From Rosellinia necatrix (Eukaryota; Ascomycota; Sordariomycetes; Xylariales; Xylariaceae): DNA of 64,000 bases. The notes below the pieces were generated by a model, which had not been told where the DNA came from, did not search any database, and worked only from the letters and a program-made list of their open reading frames with translations. Below, piece by piece: positions 58,194 through 64,000 of this stretch (position 1 is the stretch's first letter; each line of letters starts with the position of its first letter). The translations under genes were made by a program, and so were the position numbers. The stretch spans positions 1,550,001 through 1,614,000 of the forward strand of contig JAGYVD010000001.1 in the NCBI GenBank assembly GCA_021209875.1, read 5' to 3'.

Positions 58194-60342
58194 TTACGAC
58201 GTTGAGGAAACATCCGTCTTGTCGTCGGGCTTGCCATTTGCGTTCGCCTTGCCGTTCTGTAGTTGCCGTTTGTGTTAGCGAAGTAGACATAAGAGGGAGA
58301 GATTGGGCATACCGTAAAGAAGATGGCACACAGAAGGGTAATGATTGCTCCGACATAGACGACTATAAAAGTCTTGTTCCAAGAAGAAACAATGACCTTA
58401 AGCGCAGCATTTCGGAGACCATCGGGCAAGGTATGGATGAAATTGCTGGTGGCACCGGCGACGAGATTCTCTACATCCTCTCGAGGGACGTCTGGGAGCA
58501 CATTGAACAATCCAGCCTGGGCAGTGTTCACGTATACAGCGCCGGCGATAGCTAGCGAGAACGTCAAGCCACTCAGTTGCGCTATAGAATAGTTAGTCAC
58601 TGATTGCAATTGACCGAGACATTCGAATTGGGGAGACGTTACCAATCATCATGAGAGCAAGACCGTTAGCGGATTCTGAAGCAGGGACTACAGCCTGAAC
58701 TACGGCGAAGGAGGATTGGGTATAGGCACCGGTTCCGGCACCGAGGAAAACCTCAAGGGCGTAGATTACACCAAGAGGCGTGTCCAGCTTGACCAAGTGG
58801 GCTACGACAAGTTAGCTTACATCGTACGAGTTTAATTGGGGGCATTTCTTATCAACTTACCCATTAGAATAGACGTAATGGTGGTTGCGAGGGCCCCAAC
58901 GACATAGATGGGCTTGAAGTATCCCCAACGACTGAGCAGCGCGCCGCTCGATGGCATCACAACAATAAGGGGGATGATATAAGGCAAGAGCCGAACGGCC
59001 GTGAAAATGGCCGAGTCGCCACGGGTGAATTGAAAGTAAAGAGGGAGATAGTAAACCGAAGTGTAAGCAACACCACCGATGGCGGAACAGGTCCAGAAGA
59101 GAAGGAATGGCATGCGGCGGACGAACAAGTGGGTGGGCAGTAGTCGTTGTTCACGCGTGGTTAGTATGCAGAAATGCTGCTGGCAAACGAAGACGATCAG
59201 GAGACTAATCGATACGACGAACAAGGCAATGATGGCACCGCTGTTCCAAGCGAAATCGACACCTCCGAGGTTGATTGCGATGACCAGAAGAACCATTCCC
59301 GCCAGACTGAGGAACCAACCGACCCAATCGATGAGCTTGAGCTTCTCGAATTGTGTCTTATCGGACATCGGAGGGGCTGAAGGGATGGAGAAGACAGACA
59401 TGGGTAGAACGACACCAAGGATGACAATATTGATGTAGAACCCCCAACGCCATGTCCAGAGGGCGAATCCACCACCGACGGCAGGCCCAAGGACGGTACC
59501 TAGACCCCAGCAAAGACCGCTTATCCGGCCGGTCAGATTCTATGTCTAGAGATGGGGAAGATGACTATTGGGGTTTAAACTCACGTGTAGCTAAGGTACT
59601 GAGGCCTTTCTTTGGGAGTGGTGTGGATGGATAGCAAGGCGATGAGGCCGAAGTACATGCCATTGCCGCCGGCGCCGGCGAAGACACGGCCGACGATCTC
59701 GGCCTCCATGGTGGGGGCAGCACCACACAGGGCCGAGGCAGCGATAAACAAGACCGTGGACCAGATGTAGACCCATTTAGCATCGTAAATGCCGTAGATC
59801 TTGCCGAAAGGGAGCACGGTAGTCATGCCACCGATGGTGAAGCTGTGATATCATGTGTCAGAGAAACGTTGTGGATAAAGGGGGGAGGGGGGAGGAGGTG
59901 AGGAGGTGGGGGGTGGTGAATAGGGGTTAACCGTACCCGACGGAGAGCCATGCTAGCTGGCTGACACCGTTAAGATCGTTGACGATGGTCTGTTACGACG
60001 TTAGACCTCACCGTCGGCTTACTACACGCGTATGCAACGCTGGGTGGGCGAGATACTCACGGGGACAATGTTGGCGACGATGGTGTTATCGAGCGAATAG
60101 AGGAAGATACTGGCCAATGTGCTGATGACGAAGAAGAACCACTGGCTGGAAGTCAGTACCCGCAGCGGCTGGAGAGGGGGGCCGTGTGACTCTGGGTCTC
60201 GACTTACACGGAAGCCGGTGATCTTGCGCCCCTCCTCGACGGGCTCAGCGGTTGGGGACAGATCCTTCCCGGCTACCTTCTCGGGGTCCGTGAAGGCGGC
60301 CATGTGGTCGGCTTCTTTGCTAGTGGTGGACTCGGACTCCAT
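58194..60342 (-). CDS. MFS drug:H+ antiporter-2 (DHA2, 14-helix) transporter
   Basis: Eight exons: 60342-60208, 60141-60061, 59989-59937, 59842-59585, 59519-58861, 58801-58643, 58581-58313 and 58256-58194, giving 558 residues. Starts MESESTTSKEADHM. Helix 1 is WFFFVISTLASIFLYSLDNT with the LDNTIVANIVP motif; helices follow around SQLAWLSVGFTIGG, GRVFAGAGGNGMYFGL, TGLCWGLGTVLGPAVGGGFA (motif C) and WRWGFYINIVI, then the extra DHA2 pair (WVGWFLSLAGMVLL, SGAIIALFVVSISLL) and the C-terminal half ending with a charged tail. The first and fourth introns were set by phase: GFR joins WFFF, and SYT joins GLCWG. Likely plasma-membrane efflux of toxins or metabolites; substrate unknown. A GA-rich tract lies just upstream. 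Confidence 0.94.
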
Positions 60343-60439
60343 CGTAGGAAGAGGCTGTGCGGCGCTAAGACGAGAGAGTGAAATCGAGAGGGCAAGGCCC
60401 AAGGAGCAAGGGGAGAGGGAGAGAGAGAGAGATAGGGAA

Positions 60440-60472
<33 letters not shown>

Positions 60473-62558
60473 GGGCGTCGTCGATATGCGCGGTTGCTAT
60501 GGTTTGCCGTGATGCGCCGTCGATGCGTAGCTGTGCTGCAGCGCAGGGTCGCCGACTAGGATTTGGAGGGGTTTGCTGAAGCGACTCGCAAGGTTGTTGC
60601 AGTCGTGGATTGTTTCCCTTCACTTTTAAAGGGCGACATCTTGTTGCGTGAACAGCGCGGGTTGGTAATTGCTGGTGTCGAAAACGGGTTTACAATCGCC
60701 CTACAGGGAACGGGGCCATATTCGCCCTGGGAGCGCGCGTATTACAAAGCGGCCGTTGCTGAGTTGGAGTTCTTGGCGCTAAGACCTCTCTGCTGCCCGG
60801 GTGCTGTATCCCCCCCTAAGCGAGCGCCGCAAACTGCCTACAAGAGCACAGCATGCAGGCGCGATATGACAGGCTGCCGGAAGGGGTAATGGAGCGTCCC
60901 TTCCTAGGATCTCCCAGGATTCCCTAGGATTCCCTGGCGGGGGCCGACGTGGGTCCTCCCGCACCCCCTGCCAACAAACCTGCGCGCCAAACCTGTCAGA
61001 GCTCCACTTGTCAACTATTATCAAGCTGCTGACTGCAGTTCGGGCTTAATATCCCCCTCTCTGACCCTCACCTCTGCCCTCACCTCGCGCTCCGCCCAGG
61101 CCTCTTCGAGAGTCCTATTGCCACCTCGGCCTATCATCTCCCCAGAGATGGCCAACCGTACGCAACTTCGACATGCAAGCCAGATTTCAAATACATTTGC
61201 GGCCACCAGCACATGATGTCGGCCGGCGACCGTGATTATACGGAGTGACGATGCGGCTCCAGGAGGCGTTTATCGATGCGACCCACACCCCTGTAGAAAC
61301 TGGGCCGGAGTACGCGACCTGCTGTAGGCAAGTAGGGACCACCACGCTTCCGTCGATGGCGTGCAGGCGCCCTGAGTCTGTCCCGCCCCACCACGCGGCG
61401 GCCTGTACCGCCACTAACTAAGTCTCGGCACATTAAGGTCCCTGGGCTTACCTACCCAGATCTCCCGCAGTGATCGGGCACGCTATCGGCCTGCCTTATC
61501 TCTTACATATTCCTGTTTTGGCGGTGCCCTCAAACGTTGCTTGATTATATAATTACGTGGAAGAGACTAGATGCTACAACTATGCAACTTTAACCTATCT
61601 ATAGAACGGGGCCTCATTTTGGGCCAGTCCGTCGAGATAGATGCCGCAGCTATGACAACCGGTCCTTGCGCGCCTTCGAGCTGGTGCAACATGATTCAAC
61701 TGAATATTTGGGTTCCAACATGTTTGGGTTATATGATGTTGGAACATGCGCAATGTTGAGTAATTACTGCCTGTGACAGCAGTGTTTAATAAATGGAACA
61801 AGGAGTAAGTCGGTACCTGTAGGCAGTTGAGCTTAAAAAGCTGTTGCGACGGCACCTAGGCACAAGTGATAGATGTGGCGGCTGTCATAAGTGGGTACTA
61901 CCTACCTAGTAAGTAATGATTTTGGATCTAAAACCCGCTGCTGCTTGAACCCCAATTCCTTTTTCTTTCCCCCCTTTTTTTTTTTTTTTTTTTTCCTTTG
62001 GTGGGGTGGCCTTATCTAAGCAAAGTGTTAGATCTAACGTGTCCTAAAAATGCCCCGCAGAAAGGGGACCGCACGGATCGGTAGATGTAACTGTTAGCTC
62101 TTAGGTAAGCTGGGAACATACTTGACCCCTGGGTCATTATTGCGTCAACGTGTTCCATTCATTTGCCCCGGTTTCCACAATGTGCATAATAATCCGACGT
62201 AATAGTCGCTACTAGTTGCCCGGGCATACTATCTCGCTCGGTATCGGATTTTTTAGTAATCACGCAGCAGAGGGATATTGAGAGATGCATGAACGGAATA
62301 GCACTGTGGATTGTTTGAGTTCAAGCTTCAATGACTAAAAACCTAACAGCTGCGAAGGCAGAACACCATAGCAGGTACCCGGCGGAATAGTAATTTTGCA
62401 CCATAGATTGATATAAAACCCGCGCAGCCCTGGTATTGAAGCCACAGCGTGGTGTCCACTCCCACCCTCTAATCTCTCCTCCCCCCTTCTCTCCCTCCCC
62501 CATAATCTCATCTCATCTCGCATCGCTGATACCTTCCTCGAGATTCTCGCTTCGTCCT
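60343..62558. other. Intergenic region
   Basis: Contains the MFS gene upstream region with a GA tract (60411-60472) and a 20-nt poly-T (61975-61994). A TCCCAGGATTCCCTAGGATTCCC duplication lies near 60910-60935. No gene seen. Confidence 0.5.
60411..60472. repeat. GA-rich microsatellite upstream of the MFS gene
   Basis: GAGAGA runs 70-130 bp upstream of the start codon, on the template side, so the transcript leader would be CU-rich. Confidence 0.85.
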
Positions 62559-63008
62559 TTAATTGGTGGCAATGCCCTGGCGTCTCTGCTCGCCGCCGAG
62601 GACCTTCTCGAGGTGATCGGCGTCGAGGAAAGCCTTGGCCTCGACGATTTTGCCGTCCGTGTTCCAGCGGCAGTGCCAGGAATAGTGCTGGTCGTAGGGC
62701 ACGCCTCCCTTGGTCGTCACTCCGACCGTCTTCATCTCGATGACGGACCAGCCCGTCTCCGCGTCCACAACGATGGTTGGGCAGGTCAGCTTGTATCCCG
62801 GGGGCTGTAGGAGAAGGTTGATGTTGGCCCAAGTCGCGTTGTAGTAGTCCTCCTTGGTCGTCCACGTGCCGCTGAAGCGGTGCTGACCCGTCACCTGCCA
62901 GTGCACGTTGTCGTCCACGTACTCGAAGAACTTCTTAGTGCCCTCAGGTGGGTCGAAAAAGAGCGCGAAAACGTCCGCGACGTACTTCCGATCGGGATAA
63001 GTAGGCAT
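62559..63008 (-). CDS. SnoaL-like / NTF2-fold protein
   Basis: A single-exon gene of 149 residues starting MPTYPDRKYVADVFALFF. The pattern DDNVHWQVTGQHRFSGTWTT, then VDAETGWSVIEMKTVGVTT, YDQHYSWHCRWNTDGKIVEA and KAFLDADHLEKVL is that of the SnoaL/ketosteroid-isomerase-like cone fold (about 130-150 residues). Members include polyketide cyclases, isomerases and many proteins without known activity, and catalytic residues cannot be assigned by eye. It shares strand with the MFS gene and is divergent from the GFA gene 594 bp away. A role in a small-molecule pathway is possible but inferred from context only. Confidence 0.82.
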   Translation of the reverse strand: MPTYPDRKYVADVFALFFDPPEGTKKFFEYVDDNVHWQVTGQHRFSGTWTTKEDYYNATWANINLLLQPPGYKLTCPTIVVDAETGWSVIEMKTVGVTTKGGVPYDQHYSWHCRWNTDGKIVEAKAFLDADHLEKVLGGEQRRQGIATN

Positions 63009-63602
63009 GATTGATTGGGTTTCGGTAGTTTGATGTAGTAATAGAGATAGCTACTAATGAATGATAGCGCCAAATGACTATCTTGCTTTATGTCTCGTGT
63101 CTTGTGTCTTGTGTCTTGTGTCTTGTGTCTTGCCGCTTGGTTGACGATAGTAACAGCGTGGCATACACATATATATATAATCATCTGCCCGTCTCAATGT
63201 AAGTGACGGGCTGCTGCCATACCCTCGTCCCATCTGAGGTCTTGGATGTGACGACCGCGCGCGTATACTCCGGTCTTTGAACCCCGCCATCAGTCGACAG
63301 ATTACGTTCGGGGGGCACCGCCGCCGCTGTTCTTCACAGTAAACTGCCTCAATAAGAGTTATCAATAGTCGAATATTCTACAGCACCGAATATTTAGCCT
63401 GCGTACGAGAGCTGTGTGGCGAGACCGAGGTCGTCAGAGCCCTACGAGCGGGCTCGCCTGGGGTTACCGTTATCCCCGCTATAAGTTAGTTACTGAATTT
63501 CCTCCTCTTGTTGTTATTCATCGGACAAAATCGCGAACGAGAATCCTAATTCTACCAATAGTCTTGTCAAGTGGTAAAAACAAGAAGGTCGATCGAATCA
63601 AC
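63009..63602. promoter_or_regulatory. Divergent promoter region with a 7-bp tandem repeat
   Basis: The 594-bp space between the divergent SnoaL-like and GFA-type genes. It includes six head-to-tail 7-bp units at 63091-63132. No specific factor site was recognised. Confidence 0.45.
63091..63132. repeat. (TGTCTTG)n tandem repeat, six units
   Basis: One TGTCTCG followed by five exact TGTCTTG units, about 85-125 bp upstream of the SnoaL-like start. Confidence 0.95.
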
Positions 63603-64000
63603 ATGGCAGCGCCAAAAGTTACCCTGGGATCCTGCCTTTGCGGCAAGATTCAATACGAAATCAGCGGAAAATTGGAAGACAATAACATGTGCTGGTGCAA
63701 TAGCTGCCGCAAGGTGACCGGGTCTGTGGCCATGGCTAATACTTGGTGTCTGAAAGAGGTGAGATATTCCAGATGCGCGCGTCGTATGTTGATGACGTAC
63801 CGGACCGTACGATGGCAATGCCTCCTCAATCCGTCGAGACATGTCGTCCACGGTGGTCTGTCTTCTTACGTTGTCCCATGCGCTACTCCACCACCACAAT
63901 CACCACCACTATTACTGATACTACCATCACTACCGATCGAACCAATACTGACCCGAGACAGAACTTCAAGTTTATCAGCGGCGAAGACGCGCTAAAAATC
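63603..64000 (+). CDS. GFA / CENP-V domain zinc protein, N-terminal part
   Basis: Exon 1 is 63603-63758 and exon 2 starts at 63962 and runs off the right edge; the join KEVNF-type splice (CLKE to NFKFISGEDALKI) keeps phase 0. The 65 visible residues have the paired zinc cysteines of the GFA (glutathione-dependent formaldehyde-activating) fold: GSCLCGKIQYEISG and CWCNSCRKVTGS. Full-length members are about 130-160 residues, so about half is missing. Members were first linked to S-hydroxymethylglutathione formation; most fungal ones are uncharacterised. The 203-bp intron is long for this window and rich in CAC/TAC triplets. Confidence 0.88.

Noticed and set aside
62335..62865. Minus-strand frame overlapping the SnoaL-like gene in another phase
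   Set aside because: Arg/Gly-rich shadow; the 149-residue frame has the SnoaL pattern.

Overview
This is a filamentous ascomycete (Pezizomycotina, probably Sordariomycete) nuclear segment. The signs are short GT-AG introns of about 45-200 bp in most genes, a fungal non-reducing polyketide synthase, a fused fungal-type isopropylmalate dehydratase, a Nur1-type nuclear rim protein, a WSC sensor, wide intergenic spaces scattered with CCTACCTAGGTAGG-like motifs, and AT-rich islands holding broken genes with stop codons of the kind left by RIP (repeat-induced point mutation). No prokaryotic feature, CRISPR array or convincing tRNA/rRNA was seen.

Layout. 1-1.8 kb: 3' end of a non-reducing polyketide synthase (PT end, ACP, ACP, TE), running in from the left edge. 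3.0-4.2 kb: a very GC-rich TPR protein gene (-) with an apparent one-base frameshift. 4.2-6.2 kb: AT-rich island with a 66-bp repeat. 6.2-8.8 kb: leucine biosynthesis 3-isopropylmalate dehydratase (-), four exons. 8.8-14.4 kb: mostly non-coding, with two decayed genes. 14.6-17.6 kb: F-box/ankyrin protein (-). 19.3-22.5 kb: low-complexity membrane protein (-). 23.4-24.9 kb: Nur1/Mug154 nuclear rim protein (-), divergent from the V-ATPase subunit F gene (25.65-26.4 kb, +). 26.9-27.7 kb: NPC2-like lipid transfer protein (-). 29.0-31.8 kb: CSC1/OSCA-type channel (-). 35.1-38.4 kb: coiled-coil protein with three copies of an unrecognised motif (+). 39.8-43.7 kb: single-pass kelch protein with a polyQ tail (+). 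50.9-52.2 kb: WSC-domain sensor (+). 58.2-60.3 kb: DHA2-type MFS transporter (-), eight exons. 62.6-63.0 kb: SnoaL-like protein (-). 63.6 kb to the right edge: start of a GFA/CENP-V-type zinc protein (+).

The middle block (23-52 kb) is mainly housekeeping and cell-surface functions: vacuolar acidification, lipid transfer, osmosensing channel, wall sensor, nuclear rim. The two ends look more accessory. The left edge carries an aromatic polyketide synthase. The right end carries an efflux-type transporter, a SnoaL-like protein and a GFA enzyme, a combination often seen around secondary-metabolite loci, although no backbone enzyme is visible there. The most unusual items are the repeated motif in the 35-38 kb protein, the 66-bp element shared at 65/66 bases by islands 52 kb apart, a perfect 17-bp hairpin at 38.9 kb, a 29-bp duplication just upstream of the V-ATPase F start, and the broken genes at 4, 12 and 13-14 kb. 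Exon boundaries were placed by eye from splice signals, reading phase and family resemblance; no search or alignment software was run.
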